A stretch of DNA of 64,000 nucleotides from Pseudomonas sp. 10-1B. GTDB lineage: Bacteria; Pseudomonadota; Gammaproteobacteria; Pseudomonadales; Pseudomonadaceae. The translations under genes were made by a program, and so were the position numbers. The stretch spans positions 62,001-126,000 of the forward strand of contig NZ_JYKS01000024.1 of assembly GCF_000935045.1 (NCBI RefSeq), read 5' to 3'. Positions 45,574 to 54,904 of the stretch are shown here, piece after piece. The notes beneath the pieces are model-generated. The model saw nothing but the letters and a program-made list of their open reading frames with translations, ran no database searches and was not told where the DNA came from. How positions within the stretch are numbered: position 1 is the first letter of the stretch; every line of letters starts with the position of its first letter.

Positions 45574-48500
45574 TTAGGCAGGCTGTGGGGTCAGGCGCTC
45601 GAACAGCGCCTCCAGGGTATTGAAGCGTTCGTCAGGGCGTTCCATCGGGACCAGGAAGCGGAACTGGGTGGCGCCTTCGAACTTGTAGCGTTTGGGCTGG
45701 CCCTGGATCAGTTTGATCAGGGTCAGCGGGTCGACCGGGGTTTCGGCCTCGAATTCGAGCTTGCCGCCATTGGGGCCGGCGTCGACTTTCTTGATGCCGA
45801 GCTTTTCCGCATGCAGCTTGAGCGAGGTCAGGCGCATCAGGTTCTTGGTCGGCTCCGGCAGCAGGCCGAAGCGGTCGATCATCTCGACCTGCAGGTCCTT
45901 GAGGCCTTCTTCGTCGGCGGCCGAGGCGATGCGCTTGTACAGGATCAGCCGCGCATGCACGTCGGGCAGGTAGTCCTCGGGGATCAGCGCCGGCAGGCGC
46001 AGGTTGATCTCCGGGCCGCCGCCCAGTGGCTGCTCCAGGTTGGGTTGGGTGCCCTTGCGGATCGCCTTGACCGCGCGTTCGAGCATTTCCATGTACAGGG
46101 TGAAGCCCACGGCCTGGATCTGCCCGCTCTGGCCTTCGCCCAGCAGCTCGCCGGCGCCGCGGATTTCCAGGTCGTTGGTGGCCAGCACGAAGCCCGCGCC
46201 GAGGTCCTGGGTGTTGGCGATCGCCTCCAGGCGTTTCTCGGCGTCGGCGCTGACCTTCTGCCGGGTTGGCGTCAGCAGGTAGGCGTAGGCCTGGTGGTGG
46301 CTGCGGCCGACCCGGCCGCGCAGCTGGTGCAACTGGGCCAGGCCGAACTTGTCGGCGCGCTCGATGACGATGGTGTTGGCGCTGGGCACGTCGATGCCGG
46401 TTTCGATGATGGTCGAGGCCACCAGCACGTTGAAGCGCTTGTGGTAGAAGTCGCTCATCACCTGTTCCAGTTCGCGCTCGCGCATCTGCCCGTGGCCGAT
46501 GCCGATGCGTGCCTCGGGAACCAGTTCGGCGAGGTCGGCGGCGCATTTCTCGATGGTTTTCACATCGTTGTGCAAGTAGTACACCTGGCCGCCGCGCAGC
46601 AGCTCGCGCAGCAGTGCTTCCTTGACCGTGCTCTTGTTCTGTTCCATGACGAAGGTGCGTACCGACAGGCGGCGCGCCGGTGGCGTGGCGATGATCGACA
46701 GGTCGCGCATGCCCGCCACTGCCATGTTCAGCGTGCGCGGAATCGGCGTGGCGGTCAGGGTGAGGATGTCGACCTCGCTGCGCAGGGCCTTGAGCTGTTC
46801 TTTCTGGCGTACGCCAAAGCGGTGCTCTTCGTCGATGATGGCCAGGCCCAGGTCCTTGAAGCGCACATCGTCCTGCAGCAGCTTGTGGGTGCCGATGAGG
46901 ATGTCGATCTTGCCTTCGGCAAGGTCTGCGGCAGCGGCGGCCACTTCCTTGGCCGACTTGAAGCGGCTCATCACTTCCACGCTCACCGGCCAGTCGGCGA
47001 AGCGGTCGCGGAAGCTGTTGTAGTGCTGTTGGGCGAGCAGGGTGGTGGGCACCAGCACGGCCACCTGGCGGCCACTGTGCACGGCGATGAACGCGGCGCG
47101 CATGGCCACTTCGGTCTTGCCGAAGCCAACGTCGCCGCACACCAGGCGGTCCATCGGCTTGGGCGCCAGCATGTCGGTGCGCACGGCCTCGATGGCGGCT
47201 TGCTGGTCGGGGGTTTCCTCGAACGGGAAGCCGGCGCTGAAGGTGGCGTAGTCGGCGGACGGGTCGGCAAAGGCATAGCCCTTGCGCGCGGCGCGGCGGG
47301 CATAGATGTCGAGCAGCTCGGCGGCCACGTCGCGCACCTGCTCGGCGGCCTTGCGCTTGGCCTTCTGCCAGGTCTCCGAACCCAGCCGGTGCAAGGGGGC
47401 GAGGGCATCGTCGCTACCGGTGTAGCGGGCGATCAGGTGCAGGTTGGCCACCGGCACGTACAGCTTGGCACCTTCGGCGTATTCCAGGGTGAGGAATTCG
47501 GCGGCCTGGCCCTCGATTTCCAGGGTGGCCAGGCCCAGGTAGCGGCCTACGCCATGGTCGATGTGCACCACCGGCGCGCCTTCGCGCAGCTCGGTCAGGT
47601 TCTTGATCACCGCGTCGTTGGCGGTTTCGCCGCGTTTGTCACGGCGCCGGCGCTGCATGACCCGCTGGCCGAACAGCGGGCTTTCGGCGACCAAGGCAAT
47701 GGCCGGGTCATCCAGCAGCAGGCCTTCGTCCAGCGGGGCGATGGTGATCGCCAGGCGCTCGCTACCGGTAATGAAGTCGGCCCAGCCGTCGGCGGTGTGC
47801 GGGCGCAGTTTCAGCCGTTCGAGCAGTTCCAGCAGCACTTCGCGACGGCCCGCCGATTCGGCGGTGAACAGCACGCGGCCGGGGAACTGGTCGAGGAAGT
47901 TGGCCAGCTCGGCCAATGGCTGGTTGGCCTTGGCTTCGATCGCCAGGTTGGGCAAGGCGCGTGCCGGGAAGCGCTCGCGGCCAGCGCCAGGGTCGAGGTC
48001 TTCGCTGCTGACCACCACTCGCGGCCATTGCTTGAGCCGGGCGAAGCAGTCTTCCACCGGCAGGAACAGCTCGGCTGGCGGCAGCAGCGGCCGGCTCAGG
48101 TCGCCGCGGCGGTCCTCGTAGCGGCCGCGCACGTCGTTCCAGAAGTGTTCGGCGGCTTGCTCCACGCCGGGCAGCGAGAACACCTGGGTATCGGCCGGCA
48201 GGTAGTCGAACAGTGTGGAGGTTTCTTCGAAGAACAGCGGCAGGTAGTACTCGATGCCGGCAGGGATGATGCCACTGGCCAGGTCCTGGAAGATCGCGCT
48301 GCGGCGGAAGTCGACGTCGAAGCGCTCGCGAAAGCGCGCCTTGAAGCGGGTCACTTCCTCTTTCTGCATCGGGAATTCGCGCGCCGGCAGCAGGCGCACC
48401 GAGTCGACCTTGTCGATCGAGCGCTGGGTCTCGGGGTCGAAGGTGCGCAGCGTCTCGATTTCGTCATCGAACAGGTCGATGCGGTAGGGCAGCTTGCTGC

Positions 48501-49023
48501 CCATCGGGAACAGGTCGATCAACGCCCCGCGCACGGCGAACTCGCCATGCTCGTAGACGGTATCGACGCAGCGATAGCCGGTGGCCTCCAGGCGCGTGCG
48601 CATCTGCTCCACGTCGATGGTCTGGCCCACGTCCAGCACCAGGCTGCTGCCCAGCAGGAAGCGCGTAGGCGCCAAGCGGTGCAGGGCGGTGGTGACCGGC
48701 ACCACGAGGATGCCGTGGCTCAACTCCGGCAGCCGGTAGAGGCTGGCGATGCGCTGGGAAATGATGTCCTGGTGCGGCGAGAACAGGTCGTAGGGCAAGG
48801 TTTCCCAGTCGGGGAACGGTAGCACCGGCAGCTCCGGAGCGAAGAAGCGCAGCTCCTGTTCCAGACGGTCGGCGGCCTGGCTATCGGCCGTCAGCAGCAG
48901 GGTGAAGCGGCCAGCGCTGCTGGCGGCCTCGGCGATGGCCAGGCTGAGGGCGGCACCGGGCAGGTTGCCCCAGGTTTGTTTGCCGGCCGTGGCCGACATG
49001 TGCGGTAGGCGCAGAACTGACAC
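45574..49023 (-). CDS. mfd: Transcription-repair coupling factor Mfd
   Basis: The 1149-residue protein moves stalled RNA polymerase off lesions and recruits UvrA. N-terminal UvrB-like domains (about 1-350) lead to the RNA-polymerase-interacting domain near 480-550, starting around VHIDHGVGRYLGL. The translocase motor has GDVGFGKTEVAMRAAF and IIDEEHRFG. The C-terminal D7 domain completes it. The length matches E. coli Mfd (1148). GTG at 49023 (MSVLRLPHMSA) was chosen; an upstream GTG at 49035 and an ATG at 49000 are alternatives. It heads a three-gene operon. Confidence 0.95.
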   Translation of the reverse strand: MSVLRLPHMSATAGKQTWGNLPGAALSLAIAEAASSAGRFTLLLTADSQAADRLEQELRFFAPELPVLPFPDWETLPYDLFSPHQDIISQRIASLYRLPELSHGILVVPVTTALHRLAPTRFLLGSSLVLDVGQTIDVEQMRTRLEATGYRCVDTVYEHGEFAVRGALIDLFPMGSKLPYRIDLFDDEIETLRTFDPETQRSIDKVDSVRLLPAREFPMQKEEVTRFKARFRERFDVDFRRSAIFQDLASGIIPAGIEYYLPLFFEETSTLFDYLPADTQVFSLPGVEQAAEHFWNDVRGRYEDRRGDLSRPLLPPAELFLPVEDCFARLKQWPRVVVSSEDLDPGAGRERFPARALPNLAIEAKANQPLAELANFLDQFPGRVLFTAESAGRREVLLELLERLKLRPHTADGWADFITGSERLAITIAPLDEGLLLDDPAIALVAESPLFGQRVMQRRRRDKRGETANDAVIKNLTELREGAPVVHIDHGVGRYLGLATLEIEGQAAEFLTLEYAEGAKLYVPVANLHLIARYTGSDDALAPLHRLGSETWQKAKRKAAEQVRDVAAELLDIYARRAARKGYAFADPSADYATFSAGFPFEETPDQQAAIEAVRTDMLAPKPMDRLVCGDVGFGKTEVAMRAAFIAVHSGRQVAVLVPTTLLAQQHYNSFRDRFADWPVSVEVMSRFKSAKEVAAAAADLAEGKIDILIGTHKLLQDDVRFKDLGLAIIDEEHRFGVRQKEQLKALRSEVDILTLTATPIPRTLNMAVAGMRDLSIIATPPARRLSVRTFVMEQNKSTVKEALLRELLRGGQVYYLHNDVKTIEKCAADLAELVPEARIGIGHGQMRERELEQVMSDFYHKRFNVLVASTIIETGIDVPSANTIVIERADKFGLAQLHQLRGRVGRSHHQAYAYLLTPTRQKVSADAEKRLEAIANTQDLGAGFVLATNDLEIRGAGELLGEGQSGQIQAVGFTLYMEMLERAVKAIRKGTQPNLEQPLGGGPEINLRLPALIPEDYLPDVHARLILYKRIASAADEEGLKDLQVEMIDRFGLLPEPTKNLMRLTSLKLHAEKLGIKKVDAGPNGGKLEFEAETPVDPLTLIKLIQGQPKRYKFEGATQFRFLVPMERPDERFNTLEALFERLTPQPA

Positions 49024-49205
49024 GGGAGATTGCACTCCAAGCGTTGCGGCAAAGAGACCGATTGTACCGGTGCCGGTGCCGGCTGTCAGGCTCGAAAGGG
49101 CATGAACGCTGGCTTGCGTGGCCGCGACAGGCGCTCATTGCCCGTTACGCGTTGGGGCGTCATAATGTAGCCCCTTTTTTCTGTCCCTACATGTGGAAGG
49201 TTCCC

Positions 49206-50654
49206 GTGACTCAGAAGCCCGACCAGTGTCTTGGTGAGTGGATCGATCGTGAAGCCCTGGCTGAAGCGATGATCCCGCTTATCGGTCAGCTCTACCGCAA
49301 CAACAATGTGGTGAGCTCGATTTATGGCCGCAGCCTGATCAACCGTTCGGTTATCTCTATCCTCAAGGCGCACCGCTTTGCGCGTCATCGTCAGGCCGAC
49401 GAAACCGAACTGTCCGTCCACGAGACATTCCCCCTGCTCAAGGCCATGAGCGAGCTGAAACTGGGCGCCGCTTCGGTCGACCTGGGCAAGCTGGCCAACA
49501 AGTTCAAGCAGGAAGGCAATGGCCGCACTGCCGAGCAGTTCGTCCGTGAAGAGCTGGCCGAGGTGGTTGGCCAGCAGAACGCTTCGGCGCGCAAAGGTAC
49601 CGACGTCGTTCTGTACGGCTTCGGCCGCATTGGCCGCCTGCTGGCGCGCATCCTGATCGAGAAGACCGGTGGTGGTGATGGCCTGCGCCTGCGCGCCATC
49701 GTCGTGCGCAAAGGCGCCGAGAACGACCTGGTCAAGCGTGCCAGCCTGCTGCGCCGTGACTCGGTGCACGGCCCGTTCGACGGCACCATCGTCATCGATG
49801 AAGCCAACAACACCATCACCGCCAACGGCAACCTGATTCAGGTTATCTACGCCAAGAGCCCGAGCGAAGTCGACTACACCCAGTACGGCATCAACGATGC
49901 GCTGATCGTCGACAACACCGGTGTCTGGCGTGACGCCGACGGCCTCGGCCAGCACCTGGCCTGCCCGGGCGCTGCCCGCGTGATCCTCACCGCACCTGGC
50001 AAGGGCGCGCTGAAAAACATCGTGCACGGCATCAACCACGCTGACATCGCCGCCGATGACAAGATCATCTCGGCCGCTTCCTGCACCACCAACGCCATCG
50101 TGCCGGTGCTCAAGGCCATCAACGACCAGTACGGCATCGTCAATGGCCACGTCGAAACCGTTCACTCGTTCACCAACGACCAGAACCTGATCGACAACTT
50201 CCACAAGGGCAGCCGCCGTGGCCGTGCCGCGCCGCTGAACATGGTCATCACCGAAACCGGCGCCGCCACCGCTGCCGCCAAGGCACTGCCAGTGCTGAAA
50301 GGCAAGCTGACCGGCAACGCCATTCGCGTGCCGACGCCAAACGTGTCGATGGCCATCCTGAACCTGAACCTGGAAAAGGCCACCAACCGCGACGAGATCA
50401 ACGAGTACCTGCGCCAGACCGCCATGCACTCGGAACTGCACAAGCAGATCGACTACGTCAGCTCGCAGGAAGTGGTTTCGACCGACTTCGTTGGTTCGCG
50501 CCACGCCGGTGTGGTCGATGCCGAAGCCACCATCTGCAACGACAACCGCGTTGTCCTGTACGTTTGGTACGACAACGAATTCGGTTACAGCTGCCAGGTG
50601 GTTCGCGTGATGGAAGAGATGGCTGGTGTGAACCCGCCAGCGTTTCCACGCTGA
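49206..50654 (+). CDS. gap: Glyceraldehyde-3-phosphate dehydrogenase, long form
   Basis: The 482-residue protein has an extra N-terminal region of about 135 residues before the Rossmann motif VLYGFGRIGRLLARIL, so it is longer than classical GAPDH (about 335). The catalytic Cys is in SAASCTTNAIVPVLKAI, and the substrate loop and C-terminal catalytic domain are intact. Such long GAPDHs in Pseudomonas are thought to favour the gluconeogenic direction, often with NADP. GTG at 49206 has the ribosome-binding site GGAAGG 5 bases upstream; an ATG at 49191 would add five residues but lacks one. It ends in a strong terminator. Confidence 0.9.
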   Translation: MTQKPDQCLGEWIDREALAEAMIPLIGQLYRNNNVVSSIYGRSLINRSVISILKAHRFARHRQADETELSVHETFPLLKAMSELKLGAASVDLGKLANKFKQEGNGRTAEQFVREELAEVVGQQNASARKGTDVVLYGFGRIGRLLARILIEKTGGGDGLRLRAIVVRKGAENDLVKRASLLRRDSVHGPFDGTIVIDEANNTITANGNLIQVIYAKSPSEVDYTQYGINDALIVDNTGVWRDADGLGQHLACPGAARVILTAPGKGALKNIVHGINHADIAADDKIISAASCTTNAIVPVLKAINDQYGIVNGHVETVHSFTNDQNLIDNFHKGSRRGRAAPLNMVITETGAATAAAKALPVLKGKLTGNAIRVPTPNVSMAILNLNLEKATNRDEINEYLRQTAMHSELHKQIDYVSSQEVVSTDFVGSRHAGVVDAEATICNDNRVVLYVWYDNEFGYSCQVVRVMEEMAGVNPPAFPR

Positions 50655-50672
50655 TTCGCTTGTAAGGCAATG

Positions 50673-50706
50673 AAAAAACGGGAACCTTCGGGTTCCCGTT
50701 TTTTTA
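50673..50706 (+). terminator. Rho-independent terminator of gap
   Basis: ACGGGAACC-TTC-GGTTCCCGT with an A-run before and a T-run after, 19 bases after the gap stop. Confidence 0.93.
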
Positions 50707-50719
50707 TCCAGAATTTGTG

Positions 50720-50818
50720 TTGCCAGTGCTGGCCCTTTCGCGGGTGAACCCGCTCCCACAGGGGCCAGCGACAATCCTGTAGGAGCGGGTTCACCCGCGA
50801 AGAGGCCGGCACTGGCAA
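50720..50818. repeat. REP hairpin pair
   Basis: TTGCCAGTGCTGGCC and its mirror enclose GCGGGTTCACCCGC-type words. It lies between gap and apbE. Confidence 0.88.
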
Positions 50819-50833
50819 TCGAGAAATCAAACC

Positions 50834-51832
50834 TTGCGCATAGCCCTGCTTTTCATCCTCCTGCTACTCACAGCCTGCAACCAGGGCCCCACCCTGGAGC
50901 GCCTGGGCGGCCCGACCATGGGCAGCAGCTACAGCATCCAGTATGTGCGCGAGCCCGGTGGCCCGGCACCGGCCCAGGTGCAGGGGGCGGTTGAGGGCAT
51001 CCTGCACGACATCGACCAGCACTACTCGACCTACCGCGGCGACTCCACCGTCAGCCAGTTCAACCAGTTGCCCGCCAACCAGTGCCTGGCTCTGCCGGCC
51101 GACATGCTCGAACTGGTCAACTTCGGCCAGCACCTGGCCGAGCAAAGCGACGGCGCCTTCGACCTCACCGTCGAGCCGTTGCTCGACCTGTGGGGCTTTG
51201 GCCCCCAGGCGCGTCACGAACAGGTGCCCGGCCCGCAGGCCCTGGCCCAGGTGCGTCAGCGCGTGGGCTACCGGCATTTGCACGCCGACGGCCAGGCCTT
51301 GTGCAAGGATGCCCCGGTGCAGCTCGACTTCAACAGCATTGCCGCCGGCCATGCCGTCGACCTGATTGCCGCACGCCTGCGCGCCATGGGCGTGGCCAGT
51401 TTTGTCGCCGAAGCTACCGGCGAGCTCAAGGCGGTCGGCCGCAAGCCTGATGGCAGCCCTTGGCGTATCGCCCTGGAGCTGCCCCGCGAAGACCGCCAGA
51501 TCGCCCGTCAGATCATCCCGGTCAATGGCCTTGCAGTATCGACCTCGGGTGACTATCGGCACTATTTCGAGGAGAATGGCCGGCGCTATTCGCACACCTT
51601 CGATGCCCGCCTGGGGCGCCCGGTGCAGCACGACCTGGCTGCGGTCACGGTGCTCGACGCCTCGGCGCTGCAGGCCGACGGCTATTCGACGCTGCTGTTG
51701 ATCCTGGGCCCTGAACGCGGCTGGGATTTTGCCGTGGCGCATGACCTGGCTGCTGTATTGGTGACTCGGGCCGAGGGTGGCTTCGTCTCCCGAGCTACGC
51801 CCGCGTTCGAACGGGCGGTGAAAGGCGAGTGA
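50834..51832 (+). CDS. apbE: FAD:protein FMN transferase (ApbE)
   Basis: The 332-residue lipoprotein attaches FMN covalently to redox proteins such as Nqr/Rnf subunits and is periplasmic. The start is a TTG at 50834, which gives a very short signal, MRIALLFILLLLTAC, with lipobox LTAC at the Cys. ApbE signatures are GPTMGSSYSIQY near residue 27, VEPLLDLWGFG, the FAD/Mg loop DFNSIAAGHAVDLIA, TSGDYRHYFE and HTFDARLGRPV. The length fits (351 in Salmonella). The start is uncertain; no ATG is available in frame upstream without crossing REP DNA. Confidence 0.9.
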   Translation: MRIALLFILLLLTACNQGPTLERLGGPTMGSSYSIQYVREPGGPAPAQVQGAVEGILHDIDQHYSTYRGDSTVSQFNQLPANQCLALPADMLELVNFGQHLAEQSDGAFDLTVEPLLDLWGFGPQARHEQVPGPQALAQVRQRVGYRHLHADGQALCKDAPVQLDFNSIAAGHAVDLIAARLRAMGVASFVAEATGELKAVGRKPDGSPWRIALELPREDRQIARQIIPVNGLAVSTSGDYRHYFEENGRRYSHTFDARLGRPVQHDLAAVTVLDASALQADGYSTLLLILGPERGWDFAVAHDLAAVLVTRAEGGFVSRATPAFERAVKGE

Positions 51833-52035
51833 AAGCGCAAGCAGGGAAGATGGCCGCCAGGGAATGGTTCACCATATGTAGTGCGGGCAAAATTGGCCTA
51901 CGACGCGACCAAGGGTTAATGTGCGCGGCGTTCACGCTTGATTAGACTGCACCCGAATTTTCTCATGACGCCCCGGCGGCATGATCGCGCCCCGCGAGCG
52001 ACCGTGGCTTGCGGGCCAGTTCTGAAGGAGTACGC

Positions 52036-53430
52036 ATGGCTGTCTACAACTACGACGTAGTGGTGCTGGGTTCCGGCCCGGCCGGGGAAGGTGCGGCAAT
52101 GAACGCCGCCAAAGCAGGGCGCAAGGTGGCGATGGTCGACAGCCGTCGCCAGGTCGGGGGCAACTGCACCCACCTGGGTACCATCCCGTCCAAGGCACTG
52201 CGTCACTCGGTGCGGCAGATCATGCAGTTCAACACCAACCCGATGTTCCGCGCCATCGGCGAGCCGCGCTGGTTCTCGTTCCCCGATGTGCTGAAAAGCG
52301 CCGAGAAGGTCATCGCCAAGCAAGTTGCATCGCGCACCGGCTACTACGCCCGTAACCGCGTCGACCTGTTCTTCGGCACCGGCAGCTTCGCCGACGAGCA
52401 AACCGTCGAAGTGGTGTGCCCGAACGGTGTGGTCGAGAAGCTCAATGCCAAGCACATCATCATCGCCACCGGTTCGCGCCCGTACCGCCCGGCCGACATC
52501 GACTTCCACCACCCGCGCGTCTACGACAGCGATACCATCCTCAGCCTCAGCCACACCCCGCGCAAGCTGATCGTGTACGGTGCCGGCGTGATCGGTTGCG
52601 AATACGCATCGATCTTCAGTGGCCTGGGCGTGCTGGTAGAGCTGGTGGACAACCGTGGCCAGCTGCTGAGCTTCCTGGATTCGGAAATTTCCCAGGCGCT
52701 GAGCTACCACTTCAGCAACAACAACATCACCGTGCGTCACAACGAAGAGTATGAGCGCGTCGAGGGCCTGGACAACGGTGTGATCCTGCACCTGAAGTCA
52801 GGCAAGAAGATCAAGGCCGACGCTTTGCTGTGGTGCAACGGGCGTACCGGCAACACCGACAAGCTGGGCCTGGAAAACATCGGCATCAAGGTCAACAGCC
52901 GTGGCCAGATCGAGGTCGACGAAGCCTACCGCACCAGCGTGCCGAACATCTACGGCGCCGGTGACGTGATCGGTTGGCCGAGCCTGGCCAGTGCCGCCCA
53001 TGACCAGGGCCGCTCCGCCGCCGGCAGCATCGTCGACAATGGCAGCTGGCGTTTCGTCAACGACGTGCCTACCGGCATCTACACCATTCCGGAGATCAGC
53101 TCGATCGGCAAGAACGAGCAGGAGCTGACCCAGGCCAAGGTGCCGTACGAAGTGGGAAAGGCCTTCTTCAAGGGCATGGCCCGTGCGCAGATCGCCGGCG
53201 AGCCCCAGGGCATGCTGAAAATCCTGTTCCACCGCGAGACGCTGGAAGTGCTGGGTGTGCACTGCTTCGGTTATCAGGCTTCGGAGATCGTCCATATCGG
53301 CCAGGCTGTGATGAACCAGCCGGGCGAGCAGAACAACCTGAAATACTTCGTCAACACCACGTTCAACTACCCGACCATGGCCGAAGCCTACCGGGTAGCT
53401 GCCTACGACGGCCTGAACCGGCTTTTTTGA
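52036..53430 (+). CDS. sthA: Soluble pyridine nucleotide transhydrogenase
   Basis: The 464-residue flavoprotein moves hydride between NADPH and NAD+. The FAD motif [21 protein letters not shown] opens the protein. It belongs to the disulfide oxidoreductase family but lacks the redox disulfide: [16 protein letters not shown] has Cys followed by Thr-His where CxxxxC would be, typical of SthA. The second Rossmann motif is [15 protein letters not shown]. The length equals SthA (464-466). AAGGAG 7 bases before the ATG sets the start. Confidence 0.97.
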   Translation: MAVYNYDVVVLGSGPAGEGAAMNAAKAGRKVAMVDSRRQVGGNCTHLGTIPSKALRHSVRQIMQFNTNPMFRAIGEPRWFSFPDVLKSAEKVIAKQVASRTGYYARNRVDLFFGTGSFADEQTVEVVCPNGVVEKLNAKHIIIATGSRPYRPADIDFHHPRVYDSDTILSLSHTPRKLIVYGAGVIGCEYASIFSGLGVLVELVDNRGQLLSFLDSEISQALSYHFSNNNITVRHNEEYERVEGLDNGVILHLKSGKKIKADALLWCNGRTGNTDKLGLENIGIKVNSRGQIEVDEAYRTSVPNIYGAGDVIGWPSLASAAHDQGRSAAGSIVDNGSWRFVNDVPTGIYTIPEISSIGKNEQELTQAKVPYEVGKAFFKGMARAQIAGEPQGMLKILFHRETLEVLGVHCFGYQASEIVHIGQAVMNQPGEQNNLKYFVNTTFNYPTMAEAYRVAAYDGLNRLF

Positions 53431-53478
53431 GCGGCTCCGACCGGTGGCCTGAGCCGGTCGGAGAGACCGATTTCAACC

Positions 53479-54195
53479 CTACCCGAGGGTGGTCTTGGCC
53501 AAACCGGGAAAGTCTGTAATCAGGCTGTCCACGCCAAAATCAGCGAGCCGGCGCATCAGTGCCGGTTCGTTGACCGTCCATACCGACACGTGCAAACCCT
53601 GGCCCTGCGCTTTCAGCAGGCGCTCGGGTGTGCACAGTGTCCAGTTCAATGCCAGCAGTTCGCAGCCATAGTTCTGCGCCACTTTCAGTGGGTCGAGCCA
53701 GGCATATTCGGCCACCAGCCCGCGTTTCACGTCTGGCACCAGTTCCTGGGCGGCGCCCAGCACTTCGCGTGAGCTGGAGGTGATGGTCACCTTGTCCAGC
53801 AGGCCGTACTGCTGGGCCAGTTCGCGGATCGCCAGCACGGTGCTGGCCGCACGGGTGCGCGAGGCGCTTTTCACTTCCAGTTGCCAATGCTCGAACGGGC
53901 ATTTTGCGAACAGTTCTTCCAGTTTCGGGATGGGGCAGGGCTGCACGTGGCCCGGGCCGCCTTTGCGGGCATCGATCTTGACCAGTTCGGCGGCCGAGTG
54001 CTCGACCACCTTGCCGCGTTTGCCAGTGGTGCGTTTGAGCGTGGGGTCGTGGATCACCATCAGCTCGTTGTCGGCCGACAGGTGCAGGTCCAGCTCGCAG
54101 CGGGTGACGCCGTGGGCCAGGCACTGCTGGAAGCTGGTCAGGGTGTTTTCGGGTGCTTCGCCCTTGGCGCCGCGATGGCCGTAGATCAGGGTCAC
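53479..54195 (-). CDS. Glycerophosphodiester phosphodiesterase
   Basis: The 238-residue cytoplasmic protein (no signal peptide) has the GDPD motifs IYGHRGAKGEAPENTL at the N terminus and ELDLHLSADNELMVIHDPTL near residue 40. His and Glu residues match the active site and metal ligands. It releases glycerol-3-phosphate and alcohols from glycerophosphodiesters. Lacking a signal peptide, it resembles UgpQ rather than GlpQ. The gene is on its own between sthA and the PilZ gene. Confidence 0.92.
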   Translation of the reverse strand: MTLIYGHRGAKGEAPENTLTSFQQCLAHGVTRCELDLHLSADNELMVIHDPTLKRTTGKRGKVVEHSAAELVKIDARKGGPGHVQPCPIPKLEELFAKCPFEHWQLEVKSASRTRAASTVLAIRELAQQYGLLDKVTITSSSREVLGAAQELVPDVKRGLVAEYAWLDPLKVAQNYGCELLALNWTLCTPERLLKAQGQGLHVSVWTVNEPALMRRLADFGVDSLITDFPGLAKTTLG

Positions 54196-54226
54196 GTTCG
54201 TTCCTTCAAATCAGAGAAAAATTGGC

Positions 54227-54811
54227 TCAGGAGGCGGGGTCGTTCTGTTCCAGCTGCTGGCGCCGTTGTTGTTGCTGGCGCTGCAGGATGTAGCGGGCCA
54301 GCAGTTGCCGTTGGGCGTCGGTCATGTCGATGAATTCGGTGCCGACCTCGAAACCGCCGCCTGGGCGCGGGTCGCAATGGGTGACTTTGCCGCGCAGCAG
54401 CAGGCCATGGGCGCGCGGCATCAGCACCATTTTCACTTTTACCCGGGTGCCGGCGGCAATCTGCGTGGCTTGCGCGAACTCGATGCCACCTTCGGAGATC
54501 ACCACCGGCAGGGGCTGGCCGACTTCGCCCAGCAGGGTCTGGGCAACCACCGCGCTGAGCAGGTCGAGGCGTTTGTTCTGCGCCCGCAGGAAGGCGGCGA
54601 GGGTGCGGTCCTTGTCGCTCAGCTGGCGCAGCAGGTGCTGTGACTCGAAGTCGGACAGGTGCAGTTCACTGAGCAGGTTGAACAGCGGCGAATCATCTTG
54701 CAACACATCTGGGTCAAGGGCTTCGGCCGCGCTGAGAGGGCTGATTTGAAGTGCGATCCGATCTTCGATGCGGTAGTATTCGCGGCGATCTTCTTCGTCT
54801 AATGTCGTCAT
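54227..54811 (-). CDS. PilZ-domain c-di-GMP-binding protein
   Basis: The 194-residue cytoplasmic protein has an N-terminal YcgR-like region. Its acidic start MTTLDEEDRREYYRIEDRIALQI carries the RxxxR-type arginine motif near residues 9-16, and a C-terminal domain has PVVISEGGIEFAQA, matching the D/NxSxxG motif loosely (Asp/Asn is Val). It likely binds c-di-GMP and acts on motility or adhesion. The C terminus is Gln- and Arg-rich (RQQQQRRQQL). A longer in-frame reading upstream, overlapping lolC on the other strand, is a shadow and is not used. ATG at 54811 was chosen because the domain begins there. Confidence 0.8.
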   Translation of the reverse strand: MTTLDEEDRREYYRIEDRIALQISPLSAAEALDPDVLQDDSPLFNLLSELHLSDFESQHLLRQLSDKDRTLAAFLRAQNKRLDLLSAVVAQTLLGEVGQPLPVVISEGGIEFAQATQIAAGTRVKVKMVLMPRAHGLLLRGKVTHCDPRPGGGFEVGTEFIDMTDAQRQLLARYILQRQQQQRRQQLEQNDPAS

Positions 54812-54904
54812 GGCGAACCCAAGGTAGCGGCGGTGGTCCGAGTGTAAAGCCGCCGTAGGCGCCTCGCCACAAGGACGTTCCCTTTCATCCGAACAAGCCC
54901 CGAC

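Noticed and set aside
45553..48822. A 1089-residue open frame on the plus strand
   Set aside because: It is the antisense shadow of mfd. Its composition is that of a complementary GC3-rich gene, with no recognisable motif.
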